This document shows, in pieces, positions 1-9,347 of a stretch of DNA of 37,785 nucleotides. The stretch spans positions 1 to 37,785 of the forward strand of contig JAAYPW010000027.1 of assembly GCA_012519615.1 (NCBI GenBank), read 5' to 3'. Made by a program: the position numbers and the translations under genes. Numbering within the stretch: the first letter of the stretch is position 1; the number at the start of each line of letters is the position of its first letter. The DNA comes from Fusobacteriota bacterium. Lineage in GTDB: Bacteria > Fusobacteriota > Fusobacteriia > Fusobacteriales > JAAYPW01. The notes beneath the pieces were generated by a model. The model had not been told where the DNA came from. It did no database searches and worked only from the letters and a program-made list of their open reading frames with translations.

Positions 1-779
1 GCTTCAGACATTTTTATTCTTTCCTCTTTTTCAGCTTCTGCAATACCTATTTCCCTATCACGTTTTGCCTCTGCAATTTTAATATCTCTTTCTCTTTCAG
101 CTTCAGCTTTACCAACTTCCCCATCTCTTTCTCGTTCTGCTACCATTTTTTTCGCATCATTTATAGCTTTTGCCGCAGCTTCTTTTCCTAATGCAACTAT
201 ATATCCTGATTCATCTTCTATATCTGTTACGTTAACATTTATAAGTTTTAGTCCGATTTTTTTAAGCTCTGATTCTACATTTTTTGATACTGCTTCAAGA
301 AATTTATCTCGATCTGTATTTAATTCTTCAATATCCATTGTTGCAATAATAAGTCTCATTTGCCCTATAATTATGTCTTTTGCCATCTCTTGAATTGCTT
401 TTAATGATAAACCTAATATTCTTTCTGCAGCATTTGTCATTACTGATGGCTCTGTTGATATTGCCACAGTAAATCTAGAAGGTACATCAACTCTTATATT
501 TTGTTTACTTAATGCTTTATTTAGATTAACTTCGATTGACATAGGTGTTAAATCTAAAAACTCATAATTTTGGAAAACTGGCATAATAAATGCTGCTCCT
601 CCATGTATACATTTTGCTGAACGTTCACTACCATCTTTTGCCCGTCCAATTTTACCATAAACTACTAATATCTTATCTGATGGACATCTTTTATATCTTG
701 ACAATATAATAATAGTTATTACAAATATTACAGCTACGAGTGATCCTATTAAACCTATTAATGCTCCTACATTACTCAT
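1..779 (-). CDS. floT: Flotillin-like SPFH/band 7 protein (C-terminus beyond window)
   Basis: This ORF was translated by hand because it is not in the ORF track; it runs off the left edge. An N-terminal membrane segment (GLIGSLVAVIFVITIIIL) is followed by an SPFH domain that includes the flotillin-like stretch KCIHGGAAFIMPVFQ. A long Ala/Glu/Arg-rich coiled coil comes next, with repeated AEAERERD and AEAKRDRE motifs typical of flotillins. Flotillins scaffold ordered membrane domains at the cytoplasmic membrane. The ATG at 777-779 follows a clean AAGGAGG site. The NfeD-like gene lies 17 nt upstream, which is the classical yuaF-yuaG pairing. The C-terminal oligomerisation region is outside the window. 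Confidence 0.93.
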   Translation of the reverse strand, partial: MSNVGALIGLIGSLVAVIFVITIIILSRYKRCPSDKILVVYGKIGRAKDGSERSAKCIHGGAAFIMPVFQNYEFLDLTPMSIEVNLNKALSKQNIRVDVPSRFTVAISTEPSVMTNAAERILGLSLKAIQEMAKDIIIGQMRLIIATMDIEELNTDRDKFLEAVSKNVESELKKIGLKLINVNVTDIEDESGYIVALGKEAAAKAINDAKKMVAERERDGEVGKAEAERERDIKIAEAKRDREIGIAEAEKEERIKMSE

Positions 780-796
780 TTTATTCCTCCTTAATA

Positions 797-1351
797 TTAT
801 ATTTTAATTACTTTTACATAGCTATTATCAATTACTTCTATAACTTTAACTAATTCACCAGTTTTTAGCTCATTTTCATCGTCTGTTATTGCATCTAATT
901 CTCTTACAGCTCCCTGAACAACAAGTTGAACTTTCCCTTTACCAGTTTTATTACCCGGTATTCTTATATATACTTCTCCTGTTTGATGTATTGCATAATT
1001 TATATCATCGACCCTCTCATTTGTCATTTTGAAAAATAGATAATATATATATCCCACAACAAACATCATTAAAATACCCATGAAAAATGCAAATAATATA
1101 GTTACCGATTTAGGAAAATTCATTTTTACTCCTACTAAACCAGACCACCCAAATATCATAAAAAATATTACAAAATTTCTAAATGATAATATTGGAAATC
1201 CACCACTATCATGATTAGTGTCGAGCATTCCACCAGACTCTGGGGCATCCATCTCATATTCACCTATTCCTACAAATGCTAATATTGCTTGTATTATAAA
1301 TACTATTGTAAAAACAACTGCAAATGCAAAAAATATTTTTTCTAAACTCAT
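797..1351 (-). CDS. NfeD-like membrane protein, flotillin partner
   Basis: The protein has 184 residues. There is one membrane segment at about residues 6-28 and two more at about 57-75 and 82-108. A soluble C-terminal OB-fold-like domain (about 120-184) follows, with GEVYIRIPG, GKGKVQLVVQG and TGELVKVIEV patterns. This layout matches the short NfeD/YuaF proteins encoded next to flotillins, which are thought to act with them in membrane microdomains. It lies 16 nt after the hybrid kinase stop and 17 nt before floT, so the three genes may be co-transcribed. Membership of the NfeD family is inferred from architecture and context. Confidence 0.8.
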   Translation of the reverse strand: MSLEKIFFAFAVVFTIVFIIQAILAFVGIGEYEMDAPESGGMLDTNHDSGGFPILSFRNFVIFFMIFGWSGLVGVKMNFPKSVTILFAFFMGILMMFVVGYIYYLFFKMTNERVDDINYAIHQTGEVYIRIPGNKTGKGKVQLVVQGAVRELDAITDDENELKTGELVKVIEVIDNSYVKVIKI

Positions 1352-1367
1352 TTTATCACCCCGTTTT

Positions 1368-4052
1368 CTAATATCTATCTAAAATACTATATAGTTTTTC
1401 AAATCGAATTGGTTTTGTTATACATTCATTCATCCCTACATCTAAACACTTTTCTATATTTTCCTTACTATTATATGCTGTCACACCAATAATTATAATA
1501 TCTTTATCTTTTTTTCTAATTCTTTCTGTTGCTTCGTATCCATCAAGAACGGGCATTTGTATATCCATAAAGATCATATCAAATTCATGTAAATTAGCCA
1601 TTTTTACAGCAATCTCCCCATTTTCAGCAACTTCAACTTTACAATCTCTTTTCTCTAGAAGTGTTTTAATAGCTAATCTATTTATTTCATTATCTTCTAC
1701 AACCAGAACATTTTTTTTGCTAGATGCATTCATTTTTTTTATTTCTTCTAAATCCTGTTCAATCTCCTCTTCTGCTTTTTTATTTAATAAATACGTAATT
1801 ACTTGGACTAATTCTTCTTTATCAATTGGTTTAAGATTAAATCTTATTTGTTCACTTACATCTATCTTATTTAAACAACTTTTTATAGATTTATTATTAC
1901 TAAGTGCAATAATAATTCTTTCATTCTTATTATATTCATATATTTTTTTCAAAAAATCCAGATTTTCAATAGTTTCATTATCATTTTCATATATAATTAT
2001 ATCATATTCTTTCATTTTATCTTTTAAACTTGCTGCTTCTATAAGGTTTTTCACTTCAAATACTCTCATTCCAATTGTTTCAAATATTTTAGGGTATACA
2101 CTATTCAATGTTTCATTTATAAACAAACAAGTCATATTTTGAAATTTTAATTTTAAATTTATAATATTTTCAATTTCCTTAAAAACTGATTTTAATATTA
2201 TATTAAATTTAACTGTAGTTCCATTATTTTCAATACTTTTAACCTCTAAACTTCCATTCATAAGTTCTATTATTTTTTTACCAATAATTACGCCCATACC
2301 TACACCAGAATATTTATTATTAAAATGTAGTTTTGAATTTGAAAAAGGAATATATAATTTTTCTAGTTTGTTATTATCTATACCGACACCTGTATCCTCA
2401 ATAATAAATTCTATACTATGAATATTATCTTTTAAAACAGTAGCTTGTATATCAACAAAAATAGTTCCTCTTTCTGTAAATTTAATCGCATTATTTAAAA
2501 AAATTTCAGCAACTTTTTTTAATTTTAATCTATCTGATATTACCCATGTTGGGATATCTTTGCCTATTTTAAATACAAAATCTAATCCTTTATTATTTGC
2601 ATCGCTTTTATACTTGTATACTAGATCATATAACATTTTTTTCAATTCAAATTTTTCATCGTAAAGTACAATCTCGTCTTGTTCAACTTCAGAAATATCT
2701 AGCAAATCATTTATTATCGATATTAAAATATTTGATGAAAATTTCAGCTTATTAATATAGCTTTTTTGTTCCTCATCTAACTCACTATTAAGAAGAATTT
2801 CTAATATACTTATTATCCCATTTAATGGAGTTCTAAATTCATTACTTAAGTTTTTAAAAAATTTAGTTTTCGCAAGATTTTTTTCCTCTAATTTTTTTAT
2901 GTTTTTTTCATAATCTTCAATTATCGTTATCATGTTTTCGTTTGTTTTTTCAAGTTTATCTGTTTTTTCAAAATTTTTCTTAGTTTTTTCTTTATAATCA
3001 TTTAAAATTTCGTAAATTTCATTAAATATAATTTCTTTTTGTTTTTTATCCATTGATGTATTATTATTTTCATATTCTAGTATTTCAAAAATTTTACCTT
3101 TTATTTTTTTATATGCGATTTTACTAATATGTGTATAAAAAATTATATTTATTGCTGAAAATAATAGAAATAATACAAAAGCAAGCAAAAAATATTTTAT
3201 AAGTAAATTATTTCCGAACTTACTAAACTCATCATAACTATATGTAATTTTTACAAAAATATTTTCTTCCACAGTTAATTTTAAATCATTATTTATGTAT
3301 TTAAAATAATAAGTTATATTTGTTTTATCTCTCTCTCTGTATATTTTACCATTTGCTACACTATTATAATTAGTTTTTTTTAACTGAATCAAGGAGTTAT
3401 CTTTAATATTATACTCATTGTAATATACAGATATATCTAATAGTTTTATTATCCCAACACATTCAAATTTAATGAAATTTTCCTTATTTAATAATGCTGA
3501 TAACTCTCTATTTACAATTGATTTTAATGTAACAAAGAATTCTAATATTGTTCCATTTTCCATAAAAAAGTACATACTTTTTTTATTTTCATTCTCAATA
3601 AATGGAATATTATCTATAATTCTTTCGCTGTTTATGTATCGTTCCATAAATGATATTATTGTTTTATTTTCATAAATATAATTAATGTTATTTTTTTCAG
3701 TAGAATCAATAATTTTATTATCTTTAATTATATTCATATTAATTAAATCGTAATCAGAAATTAGATCATTAAAATAAGAGATCTCCAGATCAATATTTTC
3801 AATTATATTACTATTTTTTTCTAAAAAATCCACTAATTTATTTTCCTTAAATGAAGAGAGTAAATTAGATTGTAGTTTAGATATTTCCTTATCATTAGAA
3901 AAATAATTGTCTATATATGATTTTAATCTCATCTCATTATGTAACATAAATTTATTTTTTTCATTTATTGCGAAAAAAACAAAAAACATAACTAAAAAGA
4001 AAAACAAAATTAAATTAATTACTAAGTTTATTACTAAATTTTTCTTATTCAT
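1368..4052 (-). CDS. Hybrid sensor histidine kinase lacking the phospho-accepting His
   Basis: The ORF track starts at 4073, but GGGAGGA lies inside that extension. The next ATG (4052, MNKKNLVIN) has correct spacing and is preferred. Numbering below follows the 901-residue track protein. Segments in order: TM helix (about 16-36), an extracytoplasmic domain of about 250 residues (possibly Cache-like), TM helix (about 292-314), coiled coil (about 345-405), HisKA, HATPase, a degenerate receiver and an intact C-terminal receiver (VVEDNEIN, FMDIQMPVLDG, TKPI). The H-box reads LSNEFRTPLNG, so residue 411 is Asn (AAT) where the family has His. The ATPase boxes are recognisable (NNAIKFT, EDTGVGID), with GVGMG replacing GLGLG. 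The middle receiver has IIIYENDN where the acceptor Asp would be. Autophosphorylation looks unlikely. Confidence 0.9.
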   Translation of the reverse strand: MNKKNLVINLVINLILFFFLVMFFVFFAINEKNKFMLHNEMRLKSYIDNYFSNDKEISKLQSNLLSSFKENKLVDFLEKNSNIIENIDLEISYFNDLISDYDLINMNIIKDNKIIDSTEKNNINYIYENKTIISFMERYINSERIIDNIPFIENENKKSMYFFMENGTILEFFVTLKSIVNRELSALLNKENFIKFECVGIIKLLDISVYYNEYNIKDNSLIQLKKTNYNSVANGKIYRERDKTNITYYFKYINNDLKLTVEENIFVKITYSYDEFSKFGNNLLIKYFLLAFVLFLLFSAINIIFYTHISKIAYKKIKGKIFEILEYENNNTSMDKKQKEIIFNEIYEILNDYKEKTKKNFEKTDKLEKTNENMITIIEDYEKNIKKLEEKNLAKTKFFKNLSNEFRTPLNGIISILEILLNSELDEEQKSYINKLKFSSNILISIINDLLDISEVEQDEIVLYDEKFELKKMLYDLVYKYKSDANNKGLDFVFKIGKDIPTWVISDRLKLKKVAEIFLNNAIKFTERGTIFVDIQATVLKDNIHSIEFIIEDTGVGIDNNKLEKLYIPFSNSKLHFNNKYSGVGMGVIIGKKIIELMNGSLEVKSIENNGTTVKFNIILKSVFKEIENIINLKLKFQNMTCLFINETLNSVYPKIFETIGMRVFEVKNLIEAASLKDKMKEYDIIIYENDNETIENLDFLKKIYEYNKNERIIIALSNNKSIKSCLNKIDVSEQIRFNLKPIDKEELVQVITYLLNKKAEEEIEQDLEEIKKMNASSKKNVLVVEDNEINRLAIKTLLEKRDCKVEVAENGEIAVKMANLHEFDMIFMDIQMPVLDGYEATERIRKKDKDIIIIGVTAYNSKENIEKCLDVGMNECITKPIRFEKLYSILDRY

Positions 4053-4225
4053 AAATGAACTTTCCTCCCTCATAGTACTACTATTTTCTATTCACCTATA
4101 CTATACAAATTTATTTGAATTTTTCCTTTTTTATTTTTAAGTTATTTTTAATACTATTTTTTTTATTAATTCAATATGTATTAATCGTATTTATATTATA
4201 TTTATTATTAAAAAATATTTAAATA

Positions 4226-5605
4226 CTACACTAGTTCTTCAGATTTTCGTATCTTTTTCTTTAAAATATTTAATTCTTTTCTTAAAAAGAAATAAGTAAT
4301 TATAATTGCAAGTAAATCTGCAGCTGGTCTTGATAACCATATTCCATTAATTCCCATAAAATTTGGAAAAATTAATAAAAACGGGATTACAAATAAAATA
4401 TTTCTTATTAAATTAAGTATAATTGATAATCTCGGTTTTCCTGTTACCTGAAAATAATTTGCTCCTACAATTTGATACCCAACTATAAAGTTTGATATAA
4501 AAAACAGTCTTATTCCAACTGTTCCCATTACAATTAAGGATTCTTCACCTTTTGAAAACATTTTTATAAATATATCTGGATATAATTGCACAATTATAAA
4601 GGAGATTATAGATACAATTGTTGCTAATTGAGCCGATAACTTAAAAGTATCATATACCCGTCTATAATTTTTAGCACCGTAATTATATCCCATTATTGGT
4701 TGACTTCCTGAATTAAATCCATTTAACGGTAATATAATCAATGCAATAATAGTATTTATTATCCCCATAACTGCAATTCCTGTTTCGCCACCATATTTCA
4801 ATAACAATTTATTATACATTATCCCTATTATACTAAAAGATATCTGTAATATAAAAGGTGACATACCTACTTCAATTGTCTCTCTAATTAAATCTTTATC
4901 TAATTTAAAGTTTTTAACTTTTAATTTTAGAACTGATTTTTTACTAAAAGTAAAATGATATATATTCCATGAAGCCGACGCAATATTTGCAATTAATGTT
5001 GCAATTGCAGCTCCTCTTACTCCCATTTTCAATCCAAATATAAAAATTGGATCTAAAACTGTATTTATTATAGCACCGATTATCATTGTATACATTGCTA
5101 TTTTTGGATTACCCTCTGCTCGAATAAAATTATTTATACCCATAGAGTAAAATACAAAAACAACACTAAAAAGAACATAACTTGTATATTGTTTTGTATA
5201 GATAAAAGTTTCTTCTGATGCACCTAAAGCATATATAAGCTTATCCAGAAAGATCATTCCAAATAAATAAACTAAAATTCCAAGTACTGTATATATTATA
5301 AATACATTTCCCAGTAGTTTTTCAGCTTCATCTTTTTTCTTTTCACCTAATTTAATAGAAGCAATATTCCCTCCGCCTGTACCAAATAACATTCCTATTC
5401 CAGATGTTGCCATAAATATTGGAAATACAATTGATATACTTGCAATTCCTATTTCACCCATGTTTTTACCTATGAAAAAACGGTCTACAACGTTATATAA
5501 GCTTACAACTAACAAGCCAATTATTGTTGGCAATGAAAATTTAATTAATAATTTCCATATTTTTTCTGTTCCTAGTATTTTAGTTCTCTCGTTCTCTATT
5601 TCCAT
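4226..5605 (-). CDS. MATE family efflux transporter
   Basis: The 459-residue protein has about 12 hydrophobic segments in two MatE halves. It starts with the typical soluble N-terminus followed by LIKFSLPTIIGLLVVSLYNVVDRFFIG. MATE proteins export cationic drugs or metabolites using Na+ or H+ gradients. Family length is normal (440-480). The second half carries the conserved GFNSGSQPIMGYNYGA patch. It starts 31 nt after the double-receiver gene, so the two are probably co-transcribed. The hybrid kinase follows after 173 nt. Substrate cannot be told from sequence. Confidence 0.93.
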   Translation of the reverse strand: MEIENERTKILGTEKIWKLLIKFSLPTIIGLLVVSLYNVVDRFFIGKNMGEIGIASISIVFPIFMATSGIGMLFGTGGGNIASIKLGEKKKDEAEKLLGNVFIIYTVLGILVYLFGMIFLDKLIYALGASEETFIYTKQYTSYVLFSVVFVFYSMGINNFIRAEGNPKIAMYTMIIGAIINTVLDPIFIFGLKMGVRGAAIATLIANIASASWNIYHFTFSKKSVLKLKVKNFKLDKDLIRETIEVGMSPFILQISFSIIGIMYNKLLLKYGGETGIAVMGIINTIIALIILPLNGFNSGSQPIMGYNYGAKNYRRVYDTFKLSAQLATIVSIISFIIVQLYPDIFIKMFSKGEESLIVMGTVGIRLFFISNFIVGYQIVGANYFQVTGKPRLSIILNLIRNILFVIPFLLIFPNFMGINGIWLSRPAADLLAIIITYFFLRKELNILKKKIRKSEELV

Positions 5606-5636
5606 TATAATGCTCCTTTATTGTAAATTATAAAAT

Positions 5637-6434
5637 TTACATCTCCTTAGAGTTCAATGAAAGTTTTTCAATTAACTCTTTTATCATTAAATAATTACGG
5701 ACTCTAGATCTTATTCTAGCCATAAATATATCACTCACATATGGTTTTATAATATAGTCATCAGCTCCAATAGATAAAATATGTGAAATAGTTTTCTCAT
5801 TAGTAACAGAAGATACTGTAATTATAATACTCTTTTCATTTTTTTCTCTTAAATTTAATATTACCTCTTCGCCACTACAATCTTGTAAAATTAAATCAAT
5901 TAAATATAGATCATATCCTTCACTGGAAGAAATTAGTTCTTTTCCTTTTGTATAATAATCTACATTCCATATTTTTTTATCTTTAAATATATCTTTTATA
6001 ATATTTAATTCGACTTCACTGTCATCTAAAACTGCAATTTTAAATTTTTTTAAAGATTTTATAAACTCCTCTTCATTTATAAAACTTTCTATTATCTTAA
6101 CAATATCAAATATTGATGTTTTTTTTAATATATAGTCAACAATTCCAAAACTAAAAACTTCTTTTCTTGTATCTAACTCCTCTTTACCGCTTATTACAAA
6201 AATAGGAATTTCAGCATATTTTATATTTGAATTTAACTCCTCTAAAAAATGATTAATATTAGATTTTGGTATTTCAATTGCTGTTAAAATGAGATTAATT
6301 TTTTTACTATCTAAAACTTTATATGCATCTTCTACCGTTTTTACAAAAATATAATTTATATTTTTCTTTCGGAAAATATCTTCAAATATTTTTTTAAAAA
6401 AATCACTATTCTCTATATGTAATATAGTATACAA
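5637..6434 (-). CDS. Double-receiver response regulator without output domain (first receiver degenerate)
   Basis: The 265-residue protein starts with TTG, chosen because GGAGGG lies 6 nt upstream. Receiver 1 (about 1-118) lacks the acidic pair (HIENS instead of VDDD-like) and has Ala52 in LILTAIEIP where the phospho-Asp should be. Receiver 2 (about 131-250) is intact: acidic pair D137/D138, Asp180 in YDLYLID, a Ser/Thr switch (TVSSV) and the Lys in IKPY. The tail RIRSRVRNYLMIKEL resembles the linker that precedes GGDEF domains in PleD-like proteins, but the ORF ends there. It therefore probably acts by protein contact. It lies between the TIGR03960-like radical SAM gene and the MATE gene, and close to the degenerate hybrid kinase. 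Confidence 0.88.
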   Translation of the reverse strand: MYTILHIENSDFFKKIFEDIFRKKNINYIFVKTVEDAYKVLDSKKINLILTAIEIPKSNINHFLEELNSNIKYAEIPIFVISGKEELDTRKEVFSFGIVDYILKKTSIFDIVKIIESFINEEEFIKSLKKFKIAVLDDSEVELNIIKDIFKDKKIWNVDYYTKGKELISSSEGYDLYLIDLILQDCSGEEVILNLREKNEKSIIITVSSVTNEKTISHILSIGADDYIIKPYVSDIFMARIRSRVRNYLMIKELIEKLSLNSKEM

Positions 6435-6467
6435 GAATTTCCCTCCTTATCATTTATTCAGCTAATT

Positions 6468-8219
6468 TTATACTGAATATTTCATCTCACAATTTAAATT
6501 TTTTATCATTCCACAATTATTACAACCTAGTCTACAATCTTTCGTAAGGGAAATTTCTTTAGCTTTTTCCAATTCTTTCATTAAAAAATCTCTACTAACA
6601 CCAATATTTATAAAATCCCAAGGTAATTCAAGATCTTGTTTTCCAAAGAACTCCTCCTCTTTTATATTAGTATCATTTAAAGCTTGTATCCATACATTGA
6701 ATTTAAAATGTTCTTTCCAACTTTCAAATTTGGCTCCTAATTCCCATGCTCTTTTTATAAGTTTGCCAGTTTTTTCATTTCCTCTAGATATATATCCCTC
6801 AATATATGATAATTCCTTATCATGTAGTCTTAATGTAACTCTTCTATTTTTAAAAAACATCTCTCTTAATAAATTTTGTTTTCTATCTATCTCACTAAGA
6901 TTGATTTGTTTTTCCCATTGAAAAGGGGTATGTGGTTTTGGTACAAAATTTGATACACTTACTGTAACTTTTAAACTACGGTTAATAGGTACACATTTTC
7001 CTAATACTTCATTAATAAGTTTCCCTATTGCATATACATCTTCATCAGTTTCAAATGGTAACCCAATCATAAAATAGAATTTTAATCTAGTCCAACCGTT
7101 TGTTACAGCTGAAATAGCCGTTTCCATTATCTCCTCTTCTGATACACCTTTATTTATTATGTCTCTCATCCGTTGTGAGCCTGCTTCAGGTGCAAAAGTA
7201 AATCCTGTCTTTTTCCCCTCCTCTATTTTCGCAGCAATATCAACAGAATGGGTATTCATCCGAAGTGATGGTAGTGATACAGATATATTTTCTGACTTAT
7301 ATTCTGTAGAAAATATATTAATTAACTCAGATATTTTCGAATAATCACTACTACTTAGAGAAGTGAGCGAGATCTCATTATACCCTGTACTATCTAGTAA
7401 ATTTCTTATCTCATCTTTATTTTTAGAAAGATTTTTTTCACGAATTGGTCTATATACAATTCCAGCTTGACAAAATCTACAACCTCTTGTGCATCCACGT
7501 TGTATCTCAAGAATTGCTCTCTCGTGTACTACTTTTACAAATGGTACAATTTGTTTATATTCATAATTTAAGTTATTTAAATCAGCAACAATTCTTTTTT
7601 TCACCTCTTTTTTAAATAAAGGTACGTAAACTCCATCTATATTCGAAAGTTTTTCAAGTTTTTCTTTTTTAGTTAAATGTTGATTTTCCTTTATTGCATT
7701 AAGCATCTCTAGAAAAACTTCTTCCCCTTCTCCAATTATAAATGCATCAAAGAATTCTTCCATTACAATTGGATTGTTAGCACCTGTTCCACCAGCAATT
7801 AATATAGGGTCCGACTCAAGTCTATTTTTGCTTTCCAATTCCATTTTACCTAAATTAATTATATTCAATACATTTGTATAACTAAGTTCGTATGACAAAG
7901 TGAATCCTAACACATCAAATTTATTTAATGCAGTTTTCGTTTCTAAAGAAAATAAAGGTAAATCTTTTTTACGTAATATCTCTTCTAAATCAATATCTGG
8001 TGCAAAAGCTCTCTCTATATAATGTTCGCTTTCATTATTTACAATATTATATAAAATATGTACTGCTAAACTTGACATCCCAATCTCATAAAGATCTGGA
8101 AATATAAAACAACTATGTAATTTATAATCATTTTTATTTTTATGTACACTATTTAACTCATTACCTAAATATTGTGCTGGTTTTGATACTTTCACTAAAT
8201 ACTTATTAATATCTATCAA
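6468..8219 (-). CDS. TIGR03960-like B12-binding-domain radical SAM protein
   Basis: The protein has 583 residues. An N-terminal B12-binding-like region (about 1-215) contains FPDLYEIGMSSLAVHILY and ILIAGGTGANNP. A radical SAM core follows with the 4Fe-4S motif CTRGCRFCQAG (CX3CX2C). The C-terminus has a further Cys group (CRLGCNNCGM). This order is characteristic of the TIGR03960 family, often encoded near RNase G or ribosomal genes. Its reaction is not established as far as I know. Here it sits in a tight run, 19 nt after the HD gene and 33 nt before the double-receiver gene. Whether it binds cobalamin cannot be told from sequence. Confidence 0.88.
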   Translation of the reverse strand: MIDINKYLVKVSKPAQYLGNELNSVHKNKNDYKLHSCFIFPDLYEIGMSSLAVHILYNIVNNESEHYIERAFAPDIDLEEILRKKDLPLFSLETKTALNKFDVLGFTLSYELSYTNVLNIINLGKMELESKNRLESDPILIAGGTGANNPIVMEEFFDAFIIGEGEEVFLEMLNAIKENQHLTKKEKLEKLSNIDGVYVPLFKKEVKKRIVADLNNLNYEYKQIVPFVKVVHERAILEIQRGCTRGCRFCQAGIVYRPIREKNLSKNKDEIRNLLDSTGYNEISLTSLSSSDYSKISELINIFSTEYKSENISVSLPSLRMNTHSVDIAAKIEEGKKTGFTFAPEAGSQRMRDIINKGVSEEEIMETAISAVTNGWTRLKFYFMIGLPFETDEDVYAIGKLINEVLGKCVPINRSLKVTVSVSNFVPKPHTPFQWEKQINLSEIDRKQNLLREMFFKNRRVTLRLHDKELSYIEGYISRGNEKTGKLIKRAWELGAKFESWKEHFKFNVWIQALNDTNIKEEEFFGKQDLELPWDFINIGVSRDFLMKELEKAKEISLTKDCRLGCNNCGMIKNLNCEMKYSV

Positions 8220-8238
8220 TAAAATCTCATCCTTTTTT

Positions 8239-8658
8239 TTAAAATTTATCGTCTAGCTTTTGAAAATATAGAATTATTTCATTATATGTATATTTATTAT
8301 GATGTTCAAGTATTAATTTTGCAACATCACTATTTATGTTTTCCATAATCTCATAACCTTTTTTTGCATGAAAATAGTTTTTTGTTATAGAATGTTTTAT
8401 TCTTTTCATTAAATTATAACTATAGATTTTTCCAATATCATGTAATAATGCAAATTTTACTAGTAATTTATTGTCTTTATGAAAAGGATTATTTATAATC
8501 TCTTTTACAATATTTACAGAATGTTTTTTATCGTAGTCATCCATTTGAGAAAATATAAAATACTCTTCATGATTAAGATATTTAATTGCATATTTATCAT
8601 CATCTTTAGAATACGTATAAGTGTAGTAATTTAATAACTGTTTTATTTTATGTAGCAA
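8239..8658 (-). CDS. Small HD-domain phosphohydrolase
   Basis: The 139-residue protein begins with TTG, supported by AAGGGG 6 nt upstream. It shows the HD-superfamily metal ligands in order: HSVNIVKEI (first His), LLHDIGK (His-Asp pair), YFHAKKGYEIM and LEHHNKY. HD proteins hydrolyse phosphate esters of nucleotides or related compounds, but small single-domain members like this have no assignable substrate. It is embedded between the RNase H and radical SAM genes with short gaps (32 and 19 nt). Confidence 0.85.
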   Translation of the reverse strand: MLHKIKQLLNYYTYTYSKDDDKYAIKYLNHEEYFIFSQMDDYDKKHSVNIVKEIINNPFHKDNKLLVKFALLHDIGKIYSYNLMKRIKHSITKNYFHAKKGYEIMENINSDVAKLILEHHNKYTYNEIILYFQKLDDKF

Positions 8659-8690
8659 TTTATTCCCCTTTATATATTTTATTTTATTAA

Positions 8691-9320
8691 TTATTTGTGA
8701 AATCCTAAATCAGCTGGATTAATATCTCCAGAGACATGTTTTATTGTTCCACCTTTTTTTTCAAATTCAGTCCTTAGATTTGTAACCATTTTTATTAGAT
8801 TAACTGTTTCTTCAGGTAGTTTATCTTTATTCATAATTCCCTTTGACCAATAATCTATTATAAGTTTACTGTCACCAAATATATTTTTCACATCTCTTTT
8901 AAGTGCTATTTTAAATGCAATATATGATCCTAGAAGCTCCCCAAAATTGTTAGTACTTCCATCTTTTGCTGTATAATTTCCATAATCATTTATTTTATCT
9001 TTTGGTACAACTTCATCAAGTAAGTTTTCCCCTTTTTCATCAGTAACTTTAACTTCAACACCTATTCCACGACCAGTGCCAGCATCAAAATATATACCTC
9101 TTTCTAAAACTTTACTAGTTTCACATACCGAATATTCAGGTTCCGATGCACTTTTATATTTAGCACCACTATCTAACCAATTTTTCGCATCATTAATATC
9201 TATGAAACTTTTATATCTAGATTTTTTTTTATAAATTGTCTCTTTACATTTCTCCCAAGAATCTAGTATCCCATTTTCTCCCGATTCTTCTAAATAAAAT
9301 GCATAATACTTTTTTTTCAT
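8691..9320 (-). CDS. rnhA: Ribonuclease H with N-terminal viroplasmin domain
   Basis: The 209-residue protein opens with a viroplasmin / hybrid-binding domain (about 1-50, AFYLEESGENGILDSWEKC, then YKSFIDINDAKNWL). An RNase H fold follows at about 70-209. Acidic residues in the expected places are Asp in IYFDAGTG, Glu in NNFGELLG, Asp in FGDSKLI and Asp in NPADLGFHK. It should degrade the RNA strand of RNA-DNA hybrids in the cytoplasm. The domain order matches the viroplasmin-type RNase H proteins of Firmicutes and Fusobacteria rather than E. coli RNase HI. Confidence 0.88.
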   Translation of the reverse strand: MKKKYYAFYLEESGENGILDSWEKCKETIYKKKSRYKSFIDINDAKNWLDSGAKYKSASEPEYSVCETSKVLERGIYFDAGTGRGIGVEVKVTDEKGENLLDEVVPKDKINDYGNYTAKDGSTNNFGELLGSYIAFKIALKRDVKNIFGDSKLIIDYWSKGIMNKDKLPEETVNLIKMVTNLRTEFEKKGGTIKHVSGDINPADLGFHK

Positions 9321-9347
9321 CTAAATCTCCTTAATAAATCATATCTT

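Noticed and set aside
1717-2142. Plus-strand 141-aa ORF inside the hybrid kinase
   Set aside because: It is a shadow of the kinase reading frame with no ribosome site or protein-like motif. The other plus-strand track ORFs inside genes were dismissed for the same reason.
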